NCBI GenBank assembly: GCA_023512835.1
Contig: CM042085.1
Location: forward strand, 45,494,189 to 45,558,188
Length of the DNA: 64,000 nt
Reading direction: 5' to 3'
Origin: Taxillus chinensis
Taxonomy: Eukaryota; Streptophyta; Magnoliopsida; Santalales; Loranthaceae
In this document: piece by piece, positions 11,207-20,870 of the stretch
How positions within the stretch are numbered: position 1 is the first letter of the stretch
Layout: the number at the start of each line of letters is the position of its first letter
Notes under the pieces: model-generated
Databases searched by the model: none
What the model was told of the DNA's origin: nothing
Seen by the model: only the letters and a program-made list of their open reading frames with translations
Program-made: the position numbers and the translations under genes

Positions 11207-11866
11207 ATGAAGAAGTTGTAGAGGAGTAGTTATTGAATTAACTGATTTGCTCTTAAAGCTATGTTTGGTCTATTTGCCTAGTTGCCATTCTCGACAGAGA
11301 GTGTCTCTGGAGAATTTGAGTTTAGGTAGACCAGTGACAAGATCAAGTGACGCTAATTTAGACAAAGTCTTAAAGTTTAAATGTGCGCATCGCTTGTGCC
11401 ATAGCCAACTATCTTCATCTGATGGTTTAGTGAGGAAGCATACAGGGTCAGAAGAATTATTTCTTAAGACCATTGAGTATATGTCCCCATCTCTTGATCC
11501 GGATAACTTAATATCTCTGGATAAGTTTTCTCTTACTGTATAGGAGTTGGACATAAAGGAAACAGTAAATCCTTTGTCACATAAATTACTGACACTTAGC
11601 AAATTATGCTTCAAACCTACGACTAGTGCAACTCTATTGATTGATACACAGCCGTTAGTTAAAGTGCCATACCCGATAGTCTTACCTTTGCTGTTGTCAC
11701 CATATGAAACGGATGGACCTCGTTTTTCATTAACTTCTATGAGCAGAGTCTGATCACCCGTCATATGTCCGGAGTATCCACTATCGAGGATCCACTTGCT
11801 TTGATTGATCTTTAACTTCAAGTGATCCGGCAATGCATTCCAGAGATGCTCCTAAAAGACAACAGT
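11207..11866 (-). pseudogene. Copia 1 aspartic protease and integrase zinc-finger region
   Basis: The frame opening at 11833 shows the retroviral-type protease signature WILDSGYSGHMTGD. It then carries the GAG-pre-integrase segment with WLWHKRCAHLNFKTL and a final Cys pair that has decayed (CREWQLG in place of CREC in copia 2). It is in the same frame as the TAA at 11867-11869 that closes gag, so gag and pol were apparently one frame interrupted by a single stop. Another TAG follows in this copy. Confidence 0.8.
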
Positions 11867-14167
11867 TTACACTTTTGGTGCCCAAACTTGTTTCGGGCGG
11901 TTAGAGAGAGCAGACAAGATTGTCAACGATTCTGAATTTGATTTTGCTAGGACTTTTAGCTCTCCAAGTTGACTTTAACTTGTTAGTTTCAACTGCTTCT
12001 TTTATTTGGGTTTTCTTGGGAGAGACACTCCTTTGAGGTTTAGATTTTGTTTTGCTCGAAGAAACCCTTTTATTAAACTGATCTTTATTGGATTGAATTT
12101 GATTACAAAGCCAGTTATCAGATAAACTCCAACATTCATAGTGATAATGACCCATTTCCCTACAGATGGAACAGACACTATAATGTGAAGTACAAACAGG
12201 GGATACAGGTCTCTTAGATTTTACAGACTTTCTACTCTGTTCCCTGTGGCCTAATCCATTGCGTTTGGGTGACGCGCTCTTGGCCCTAGATGCGTCAACC
12301 TTAGCCTTTCCTTTCTTTTTGGGTGCTACAGTTTTGGCTTTAACTGCAGTAGCCTTCCCTTCATCATTAGTTACGGGCGCTACTGCTTCGGGAAGTGCAG
12401 TAACAGCCTCGACTCCACGGTCATAAACTATGGTGCCACCTGAAATGAAACCATCCAACGGTTTAGATGTACTAACAGGATATAAGTTGGTTAGTTTAGG
12501 GGTGAAATCTGGAGGACACTCAGTAGCTTGAGTTATGGAAGTCGATGGTTCTGAACCTAGGCCAGGTTTGACTCGGATGTTGTCAGGATCAGTCCTAAAG
12601 GTAGAGGCTATTTCCCCGGATTTTAGCCACTTAGGATTTATTTCCCTTTCCTATTCCAGTTCATTTTCGAGTCGTTTCACAATAACTTTTAGGCCCATTA
12701 GGTTGGTATTTAACAGATGATTTTCAGCTCTTAGATCATGATACCAAGCCTCTTTTCCTCTGAAGTCAGCTATGTCCTTTTCAAGTCTAGTGATAGTAAA
12801 TTCAAGGCATTTATTCTGACTTTCCACATCTTTGTACATTTGAGTAATTATTTGTCTCTCATTCTTTTCATGATCATGTTCACTAATAAGAGATTCTAAT
12901 TGACTCATAAGCTCAGAGATAGAAGGTACCTCAGTATTTGCCATGAGGCAGAAGTTTGGCTTAGGAGTTGGCTCATCATCCGAGGATTCTTCCTCTTCTT
13001 CCGAGCCACTGACGTACTTTGTCACGAACGCCTTCCTCTTGTTCTTGCTGTTGTCTGAGGTGGAACGGCGAGGAGTTACCTTGTCACTTTTCTCGGCCAC
13101 TTTTGATTTGGATCTGCATTCCTTGGCCCAATGACCGGGTTTCCCACAGTTGAAGCATTCTTGGGAGCTCGACTCCGATCGTTCCTTCCTTTTGGATGAT
13201 GAGGAGCCTCTTTTGAATCATTTTCTACTTTTCCGAAGGAATCGTTCAAAGGATTTGACAAGAAGAGCTATTTCCTCTTCTGCGTCTGAGTCAGAATTCT
13301 CTGACTCATCCGTATCATCCTCTTGATGATTACTGGAGCATTCCGTAGCTTTGAGAGCTACCCCTTTTTCTTTCCGAGCTATCTTCTCATCACGGCCAGT
13401 GTATTTGAATCTGACCTCATGAGTCCGAAGCTCTCTATATATTTCCTCAAGGGCAGTGAATGGCCAGTTTTTGTCAGCTTGCATCTGGAGCTGCTTGGAG
13501 TAGTATCGATCCGGCAAGGATCGAAAGAACTTGTCATTTATTTGAGACTGAGTGTAGTGCTCATTGACAGTTTTTAGCTCTAGAATGAGCTTGCCGAATC
13601 TCCGATAGATGCTTTCAAGGGATTCGCCAGGTTTGTGATTGAAACTCTCAAAATTGTCTGGAGAGCACATATCACATTTTGCATTTGGGACCGACTCCCC
13701 TCATAGAGGATTGTCGGTTTATCCCAAACGGCTTTTCTTTGTCGTGCAGCCCTGGACATCGGTGAAAGCCTCGGAATCCAAAGATGATGTAACATAAGCC
13801 GAGCCTTTTCACCAGCACCCGCCCAGGCTCTTTCATCATTGGTAAGTTCAGCATCCGTCTTTGGCCTCCTGAGTCCATGTTCTCCGATAGTCATCGGAAT
13901 TGGAATCTCCTGATGAAGACATGGCCACATGAGATGATCATGGAACACCATAAACATCTTCATGCGAGCTTTCCACTTGGGAGAAAAGCTCAGGTGTGAA
14001 TTTGGGCGGTTTCGTCGAGTAAAACCAGAACTCCGTGGTTGAGGAGCGACGGCAAAGCAGGTTGAGGTGGGTCGACGTTTTCCCCGTCTGCTTCGATTTG
14101 GGATGGGATCTTGTGCACCTCCGCAGTTAAGGCGAGTGTTGAATAGCATATTGCTTTCTTCGGCCAT
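11867..14167 (-). pseudogene. Copia 1 gag
   Basis: Starts at 14167 (MAEESNMLFNTRLN), 48 bp downstream of the primer site. Frameshifts scatter it over segments 14167-13580, 13670-13218, 13261-13076, 13100-12651 and 12458-11901. Recognisable parts are the capsid-like SLESIYRRFGKLI and RTHEVRFKYT, a decayed CCHC knuckle near 13110-13160, an acidic Ser/Glu stretch, a coiled coil at about 12930-12660, and a second Cys/His motif (CSICREMGHYHYECW). The plus-strand copy at 53085-55382 gives the uninterrupted layout, about 765 codons. Confidence 0.85.
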
Positions 14168-14214
14168 TGCTTAGAGTAAAAGAGTGGGATCTCTACTTTT
14201 GAACAAATAGACTT

Positions 14215-14226
14215 GCTCTGATACCA
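14215..14226 (-). other. Primer binding site, copia 1
   Basis: TGGTATCAGAGC on the minus strand, two bases from the 5' LTR, complementary to the 3' end of plant initiator tRNA-Met. Exact match. Confidence 0.9.
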
Positions 14227-14228
14227 CT

Positions 14229-15514
14229 TGATGGTCCCTTGGAGCCTAGAGGGGGGTGAATAGGCTCTTATCTAAACTCTTTTTATCTCTTAAGGCACTA
14301 CACTAATCTAGTCAAGTGATAGAATCACTGCGGAAGATAACCAGGATAGTGGAAGTATTTTGTTTTATTATCAAGAGATAAATACAACAAAATAGAAGCA
14401 AGACTCTCTTACACTCTGTTTACAAAGGGATTCACACACTAGCCTAGATTATTTCTTTGAGCTCTTGTGCATACACAGGTTATTCAGGCTTGTTCGCACA
14501 CGTACACACTTTTACAAATATATAAGTATGAATATTTATACAAACATTCCTAAGAGACAACCTTGGAACTTGTAGTTCCGGAATGCGTTCAGCACTAACT
14601 ATTCCTCGGTAATCTCTCTGTCTTGACTGCTGCGTTTGTGGAGCTCAAGGTCTTGGGTTTGAAGAGTATAAGTGCATTTGTGAGTTCCCAAATACAATTG
14701 AGGTTGTGTCCACATATCCGGATGATCCACGTGTAAGATTCTTCAGGTTCTCAATAAGTTTGTCTTACATCGGGACGCCACGAGCTGATAACTTTAAATG
14801 CGGTGAGTTGAAGTAGTATCTTCTTGGTCCGGTGTAACTTTCCTTACTTCGTTGCTAATGAAGCTCGGAACCTTACTCCGTGTCAGTGGTTGCTTACTCC
14901 GTATCTATTTAGTACTGGAATCCTTAGTCCGTGTCAGCGCTTCCTTACTCCGCATGTAATTTCCTTACTCCGTATGTAAGTTCCTTACTCCGTATGTAAG
15001 TTCCTTACTCCGTATGTAAATTCCTTACTCCGTATGTAAGTTCCTTACTCCGGGCGAGTCTAAGGGTTCGGAATGCTTACTCCGTACTAGCACTTCCTTA
15101 CTCCGTATGAGTAAAGTTGTCTGGATTCCTTACTCCGCATCTAGTTTCCTTACTCCGTGCGAATAAAGACTCGGGTCCTTATTCCGCATTAATACTTCCT
15201 TACTCCGTATCAGTTTGACTTAGTCCGTTTGAGGCACTAGGAACATATTCCGCAATCTGTAGCTTTTAAGTTCTTAGTCCGTATGAATGTTCCTTATTCC
15301 GTATGTATTGATGACTTGGTTATTTACCAAGTGTTTAACGACACTCACTCTTGTCCAGATCAGGATTATGTATCCTGTCCTTAGCTTTGCTCTCACGAGT
15401 GCATCTCCAGATTAATAACATATCTTCTGCAACGATCAAATAAACATAAAAGATCTTAGATCAAATTCCATAAGGCTTTATCAGCATTATCCAAATTCTG
15501 GGTTTGATCCAACA
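14229..15514 (-). repeat. 5' LTR of copia 1
   Basis: A 1,286-bp LTR; plus-strand edges TGATGGTCCC and GGTTTGATCCAACA. One edge base is mutated relative to TGTTGG in the other copies. It contains about 20 copies of TTACTCCG/TTAGTCCG-like motifs (about 14870-15310), which read CGGAGTAAGG on the element's own strand. Copies with more complete ends lie at 36658, 43807 and 51667. Confidence 0.9.
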
Positions 15515-16019
15515 CTTAAACCTTTTGGTTATCCTTTCTTCCAGAATTTTGTGCAGTGTACCTGTTTGCATGTATTGTTTCTTCTACACTGGCATTAACT
15601 CTGCTTCATTTGATTGCTGGCCAACGAATTTACCCTTCCGTAGCAATGTCATCTTTCTACCTACTTCAGACCCTTGCAACATCAAATAAATCATAAGTTT
15701 TATATCATTTATGTATGGAAAAAATAGCAAATAGTAATCAAATATATTTTCATGTGTCAGAAAAGTGAAAAGCAAGCAGTTTTGTGATTCACACCATCAC
15801 AAAGTTTAATGTTTACAATACATTGAAGAAACACAAAAGTCTGTCAAAGCACCAATTAAATCTGACAAAATTAAATGTTTATAATACACTGAAGAAACAC
15901 AAAAGGAATTTCCCTGCTCTTCACTCTTTTCCAGCCCAGAAGAGCACTACAGTGCATTAAATGGATGAAAAAGGCCAAAAGAACACAATAACATTCATTA
16001 TTCTTCATTGTCATTCAAC
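15515..16019. other. Unassigned CACTA-internal sequence
   Basis: AT-rich. A minus-strand stretch (about 15690-15584, LQGSEVGRKMTLLRKGKF) looks like coding exon but I do not recognise it. Nothing else is supported. Confidence 0.3.
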
Positions 16020-16450
16020 CCAAAACACCCTCTTAGTGAAGCCTTTAGAGCTATATACCAATTTGACGTGTCATTCTCTCTTGCATAGAATGCCTATTTA
16101 GCTTGTGATGAGAGTATAAATGGATCCCTAATTGACTGAGCTTAGCATTCATTAAAGTTTACATGAGTATAAAAGTCAAGTTTCCTAACACCAGCTTTAA
16201 TGTTTGCCCAACCAAAACAGAGGCACCTTAAAGGTGTAATAGTCAAGCAAAATGATGTCCTTAATAATCCCAAAATACTCCTCTATCTCATTCAATTGTC
16301 CGTTGCTTTGTGATTCCAAATAAACACCACTATTTTGAGTAGTTTTCTCTGCCATTTTTTTGTGGAACCGCATCTCATTAATCATATAGCCTTTGTAAGA
16401 TATGACATGGGCTTGGACCTTGTGCCAATTGATGTAACATGTCATCTGCT
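16020..16450 (-). pseudogene. CACTA transposase remnant, DUF4216 region
   Basis: The minus frame at 16445-16197 reads RFHKKMAEKTTQNSGVYLES and EYFGIIKDIILLDY. This is the usual DUF4216 layout (RFHTKKR...TQNSGV...YYGVIKDIIELDY) of CACTA transposases. Beyond a frameshift/stop the same strand gives RDPFILSSQAK, a stop, then AFYARE, matching the family's DPFILA.QAKQVFYV segment. The start of the transposase is absent. Stops and at least one frameshift make it non-functional. Confidence 0.7.
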
Positions 16451-16838
16451 ATAGTACATTTTAAAAGCTGGAAAAAAATATTCTGTCAACAAGTTATTAT
16501 ATATGAATTTAGTGAAAAAGAAAAACACTTATGTTTGGTTTCTACGTATAACCTTGTTGTAATACCACAAGGGGAACCCTTCTGAATGTTAATTCCATAA
16601 TAAGTATGGATTTTCTTTCAAAGTTGGATGCAACTCCTTCAATTCGGCAATATGCATTCTATAGCAATTGTGCAAATTAGTAGATATTGGAAAAAATACT
16701 TCTAAATATAATAATATATACTTAGTTAAAGAAGAGTGCTCACTTCAGGGAATACCCATGTACAACCTAGTAAAATTACAAGGAATCAAAAAGTACTAAA
16801 ATAAGTAATAACAAATGAAAACCAACACTATTGAAGCA
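16451..16838. other. Probable upstream transposase remnant, otherwise featureless
   Basis: On the minus strand, about 16660-16570 gives LKELHPTLKE followed by breaks. This fits the segment normally preceding DUF4216 in CACTA proteins, but weakly. The rest is AT-rich with no supported feature. Confidence 0.3.
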
Positions 16839-16872
16839 TTAATAAGGGCTGGTTTTTAATAGAGAAACATAC

Positions 16873-17188
16873 ATGAGAACACCTTCAGAGGTCAAAAACT
16901 TGGGGAACCCATCTCCCAAGCCTCTAGCAAATCTAGGCTGAGTTTGGACGCAAACTTTCACTGCATCTATAGGGCATAGGGCGACATTAGCAATTACCTC
17001 AATTGATGAAGAACCAGCAAGGTAGAGCAAGGTTTTATATTTTGCTACATACTCAGGCCCAACAATGTCTAAGTAGTATTTCTTGAAGAATCATAGAACC
17101 CAAATGTGCAGGCTCCTTGAGCACTGTAGCCAAGAAGGGTAGGCACCCAACCCCTAAAAAAGCCTCTAGCTCCCTGCTCTCTCAGCAC
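16873..17188 (-). pseudogene. Exon fragment of mitochondrial phosphate carrier (PHT3/MPT family)
   Basis: The minus strand encodes GFFRGWVPTLLGYSAQGAC.FGFY, then after a one-base deletion near 17090 FFKKYYLDIVGPEYVAKYKT, YLAGSSSIEVIANVALCPID, AVKVCVQTQP and FARGLGDGFPKFLTSEGVL. This is the second repeat of plant mitochondrial phosphate carriers, inner-membrane proteins importing phosphate into mitochondria. The exon ends at 16873 with a GTATGT donor (16872-16867), so the copy is genomic, not processed. The rest of the gene is not seen nearby. Flanked by CACTA sequence, it is most simply a captured fragment. Confidence 0.8.
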
Positions 17189-17978
17189 AAAAATAAAATT
17201 CAGAAATTACTTGCACAATAGCATCAAACAAACTTAGATCCTTGTTAGTACGTATAAAAAAATGAATCAAAACAAAATCCAATTCCAAAACCATGTCATA
17301 AAATAACACCTGTTTATTCATAGATTTCAATATTTAGAAGATGATCGTTCTTAAAAGGAACCACATATATTATAACCCCAGTTAATTCATACAAAATTTA
17401 ACGCAAATCAAAATGAAGGACATTGTAGAACTACGAAGGACTTATTCATTATTCTTCCCAGTTTTTATTGGCCTCTTAAAGGCTGCATGGATAATCTGTC
17501 AGAGTCATGCAGCAATGTTAGACTTCTCCAAAGGCCTGTAAGAATGTAAAATGAGTCCAACTTCAAGAAGTTTCAAATTTCTCTATTGCCATGCTTCATA
17601 TTCTTTTTGATCAGTGAAGTCTAAAAATTTTAACTATTGTAAGAGCATTAAAGGGACGACCATGGACGTAACTCGTCTTCCAACCTGTAGTGAGCAAACA
17701 TGTAAAACCATAACTAATCACACAACAATAACAGTAGTCAACTATGAATCATCAAACATCGTCTATATGGAAAAGAAAATTAAGAACACAAATATGCACC
17801 AAGAATAACAGCTAACTGTAGGAAATAAATGCACTAGAAACACAGATTTAACATCTTCTATACAAGTAGTTTGTCTTACTATTTTTAATAACAATAGAAG
17901 CATGCAAACAATGGTCAATAAGGCAAATCCAGTGATGGCATGGGAACTATTAATACATATGGGAAACCTAAGATCAAT
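17189..17978. other. No recognised feature
   Basis: AT-rich sequence right of the phosphate-carrier exon, possibly the adjoining intron. Short ORFs here match nothing I know. The duplicated TTGAT (17979-17983) that flanks gypsy B follows. Confidence 0.4.
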
Positions 17979-17983
17979 TTGAT
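17979..17983. other. Target site duplication of gypsy B (left copy)
   Basis: TTGAT here and again at 26941-26945, directly outside the two LTR ends. A 5-bp exact duplication shows that 17984-26940 is one insertion. Confidence 0.95.
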
Positions 17984-18336
17984 TGTAATGACCCGTGTTT
18001 TGGGTAGAACAAGCTGGAACGAAGATGAACAATACCCTGGGCGAACGCTTGGGTCGTAAGGTGGAAGACCCGAAGATTTGGGTCGTAGGGTCGAAGACCG
18101 AGGGTCGAAGTTCGAAGGTTTGAGGGTCGAAAGTTAGATCTTCGAGACAGATCTTCGAGGCCGCATTTCCAGCTAATCTTCGAAGGAGTGTTTCTACGAG
18201 TCCTCGTGGCTTGGTTGCTAGAGAGTGTAATGAGCTCAAGTGGGAGCGTGTAGAGGCTGCATGTGACAATGACCATGTTCGGATTGTGGGTATTTTGTCC
18301 TGTGTGGAAGCGGAGTGGTTAGTTCATGTTTTATTT

Positions 18337-18486
18337 ATCAAAACTACGTCGTTTTGATGGTGTGTTTTATTTATCAAAACTACGTCGTTTTGATGGTGTG
18401 TTTCATTTATCAAAACTACGTCGTTTTGATGGTGGGATTTCATTTATCAAAACTACGTCATTTTGATAAGTGAGGTCTATATAAAG
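18337..18486 (+). promoter_or_regulatory. LTR B promoter: four palindromic repeats and TATA box
   Basis: Motifs at 18337-18358, 18373-18394, 18409-18430 and 18446-18467 are spaced 36-37 bp apart. The last has TACGTCAT, which includes the complement of the TGACG bZIP site. TCTATATAAAG follows at about 18476-18486. The same set is at 24744-24893 in the 3' LTR. Confidence 0.65.
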
Positions 18487-18655
18487 AGGAGCTCTCTTTA
18501 TTTTAGGTTTAGGGTTTTTGTTGTCAGCCGCCGCAGCCGTCATAGAGAGAGAGAGAGGGAGATTGAGAGAGAGAGCTCCAGTTCGTGGCTGTCGTTGTCA
18601 TTCCCGTGGTTGGACGGCATTAAGCGTGGAGGCAAGAGCGTGGAGGATCTTTGAG

Positions 18656-19430
18656 GTAGGGGTTCTGTCTTTCCTGGTCTGTTCGGGGTTAGGCCCTGTG
18701 GATATTTTGTAAAGTTTCCATTGTTATTGCTATAATACTTATATGTAAATTCATATAGGTGTGATCTCCTATATGAATGTTGGCTTTCAATGGCATTTTG
18801 GTGTGATTCGATGTTGGGCGGGCGGTGCTTGTTAAATGTTTGATAAAATGCCTATGTGAATATGTTTGTATGAATATGCCCAAGTATGTGTTTGATAATA
18901 TGCCAGGTATGGCTAGAATTGTGAGTTGGTAAAGGTGTGCATGCCAAGTGTTTGTTTTTATGCCTGAGTGGTTGGGTTTGTACATTTGTGAATGTGTGCC
19001 TACTAAGTGTTTGGTTTTATGCCTGAGTGGTTATGTATCTGTGTTTTGTGAAACCCGGTGGCCGTGGAAGCCCGGGACTATTTTGTGAAACCCGGTGTTG
19101 TGGAAGCCTGGGGACTATTGTGAAACCCGGTGGCCGTGGAAGCCTGGGACTGTTTTGTGAAACCCGGTGTTGTGGAAGCCCGGGATCGCTCTTGGAAACC
19201 CGGTGGCCGTGGAAGCCCGGGACTGTTCATGTGCTAGCTTGTGTGGTTGTGGAAATAATTGTATTTCTTGATATAGCTTGCCATTATATTTGTTGAAATA
19301 ATTGTATCCCGACACCGCACTTGTACACATGGCGTGTAGATGCTAGGAGCATGGGATGGGTTGGGGAGACATGATCCCCTGCGAGCTGTGGTTGCTCACC
19401 CCCTCCTACTGTGTTTGGTTTTTTCTACAG
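18656..19430 (+). other. Candidate intron inside LTR B (5')
   Basis: TTTGAG|GTAGGG at 18656 and TTTTTTCTACAG|GGACC ending at 19430. The interval removes the whole CCCGG repeat array. CTGTGGTTGCTCACCCC, conserved before the acceptor in several LTRs, lies at 19386-19402. Confidence 0.45.
19046..19229 (+). repeat. CCCGG tandem repeats in LTR B (5')
   Basis: About five units of roughly 34-38 bp beginning GTGAAACCCGGTGG and ending GGAAGCCCGGGACT. Related arrays lie at 25457-25640 and 26225-26405 in the 3' LTR. GGCTCCATAACCAGCC-type arrays in LTR D are at about 40586-40690 and 58968-59100. Confidence 0.85.
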
Positions 19431-19764
19431 GGACCAACAGGCGTTAGGCGGGAACACCCAAGTTGGAGGCGGTTGTTTTGTGGCTTTGTTTATTATTATT
19501 GGAGTTTATTTGTTTTTTGTGTGAGCTTTGTAACCCCAGGTGGGAGGATATTATAATGAGGAGTTTTATGTAATAAAAGCATGTTTAGGCACTCTTGTAT
19601 GTTTGGACTTAATAAAAATATGGTTTTTGTCTCTCTAAATATAAAATGTGAAGTGTATGGTATCCTGTGTGAGCATGTTGTATTCTATCCCCTTTATCCA
19701 AACTCGGGTAAAGGGAAGGTCACGTTCCGGTCTCCTCGGGTTGGAAATCCGGGGCGTGACAATA

Positions 19765-19775
19765 TGGTATCGAGC
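19765..19775 (+). other. Primer binding site, gypsy B (degraded)
   Basis: TGGTATCGAGC, one base short of the TGGTATCAGAGC initiator tRNA-Met site, three bases after the LTR end. The intact form is in gypsy D (58425-58436). Confidence 0.75.
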
Positions 19776-20440
19776 ATGGTCTAGTTGGCCTAGGGTAGTG
19801 GGCGGACTTGATTATCTTGAGTCCTTTGGAGGGGCCTGGAGGGACGTGCCTGATCAACATGGTCCTCTTGGAGCCTCTAAGGTGTACTTGGGGTAGTCCA
19901 GGTCTTGTGGTAGGATTTGCATACATTGGCATTAGGGCACTAGTTGCATTTGTTGTTTATGCATGAATGTATGGATAACCGTGGGAATGTTTTAAATGAA
20001 AAAAAAAATTAATTGTGCAACTCGATATATTGTGACAACTTAAGCATGACTACAAAAAAAAATATGTGGTATGGAATTTGTGTACTAGTGGACTTGTGCA
20101 ATGTGAACGAACTACATAGAGATAATACTGTTGATATTATGAAAATGACTAGGTGAGATATGTGAATGCTTAAGTGTGTGCCTTTGTATGGTATTGTGTG
20201 GAATAAGCAATGTGGTGTTCAAAACGATGAGATAATCACTTGAGTATAAATGATATGTGCAATGTGAAGGTGTGAACTTGTATAGTCTCGTGAAATGTGA
20301 ATCTGCGAATATGTGTGGCGATAATGTGTTTTGAGATTAGTTATAGCTCCAAATGCCTAGTCGGTAATGGTATTAAGAGCGTTGAGTGTTAACCTGGAGT
20401 GCTACCTCCTCGTGTACCTAGCCTCTGAAAAATTATGACC
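19776..20440 (+). other. Leader of gypsy B
   Basis: Untranslated sequence between primer site and gag remnant. No supported feature apart from A-rich runs near 20000 and 20056. Confidence 0.5.
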
Positions 20441-20870
20441 CGTACGACAGAAGAGCCCGCCACCCAGGCTGGGCAAGTGGCAGAGCTGTAGGCTGTAAGT
20501 AATGATCTTCACAGGGCAGAGATTGGCATTTTAACCCTGATTATTCCAGAATTGAGGGATGAGATTTGATAACTGATTAAGAGCGAGGCACGCCGAGGGC
20601 GGTTAACCCACATCATTTGGAGGAGCTCGGATGAAGATCAACTGAAGCATTGTTGTCCTGATCAGCAGAAAGGACCCCAAGAGGCAGACGAGGGCAATCA
20701 GAAGATGGCCACAAGTTTCGAGATGGGGGTCAATCCCCAACAAATCAATTCGAGACCAGTTGCTTAAAGGGTTGTTCTTACTGTGGACAATCGGGACATT
20801 GGAAAAGAGTGTAGCAGGAAGCAGTATCAGTGTTGCATCCGTGGAAAAGTAGGACATCTCCAGAAGATAG
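20441..20870 (+). pseudogene. Gypsy B gag remnant with CCHC knuckles
   Basis: ATG at 20441 gives MTRTTEEPATQAGQVAEL then a stop. After several breaks the strand encodes CSYCGQSGHWKRV (about 20770-20810), a CCHC zinc knuckle, followed by a second decayed one (CIRGKVGHLQ). The central Gag domain is deleted, leaving about 430 bp of what is normally over 1 kb. Confidence 0.65.

Larger units (their letters stand above)
5280..15514 (-). mobile_element. Sirevirus-like copia element 1 (3' end outside window)
   Basis: A minus-strand Ty1/copia element read right to left: 5' LTR (14229-15514), tRNA-Met primer site, gag, protease, integrase, RT, RNase H, a 1.7-kb spacer with polypurine-like tracts, then ORF3, cut at 5280 by gypsy A. 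The order integrase before RT makes it copia. Long Gag, extra ORF after pol and repeated polypurine-like tracts suggest Sirevirus affinity. All frames are broken. It sits in CACTA sequence; its target duplication would be CTTAA (15515-15519), with the partner left of the window. Confidence 0.85.
17984..19761 (+). repeat. 5' LTR of gypsy B
   Basis: A 1,778-bp LTR, TGTAATGACC...GGGGCGTGACA. U3 begins with a run of GGTCGAAG-type repeats (about 18040-18180). It carries four palindromic motifs, a TATA box at about 18476-18486, a GA-rich leader at 18545-18572, and about five copies of a CCCGG-bearing repeat (GTGAAACCCGGTGGC...GGAAGCCCGGGAC) at 19046-19229. A polyadenylation-type signal lies near 19572. 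Confidence 0.95.

Noticed and set aside
13323..13577. Plus-strand ORFs opposite copia gag and pol (also 11247-11543, 33663-34220, 35303-35551)
   Set aside because: They are mirror frames of the minus-strand genes, present in more than one copy only because the coding strand is conserved.
14215..14226. tRNA-Met-like sequences near several LTRs
   Set aside because: Only the 12-base TGGTATCAGAGC is present, which is a primer binding site; no cloverleaf surrounds it.
17763..18276. Minus ORFs of 168 and 100 codons
   Set aside because: They span the boundary between the CACTA sequence and LTR B and recur at 24206-24683 as part of the LTR; not a gene.
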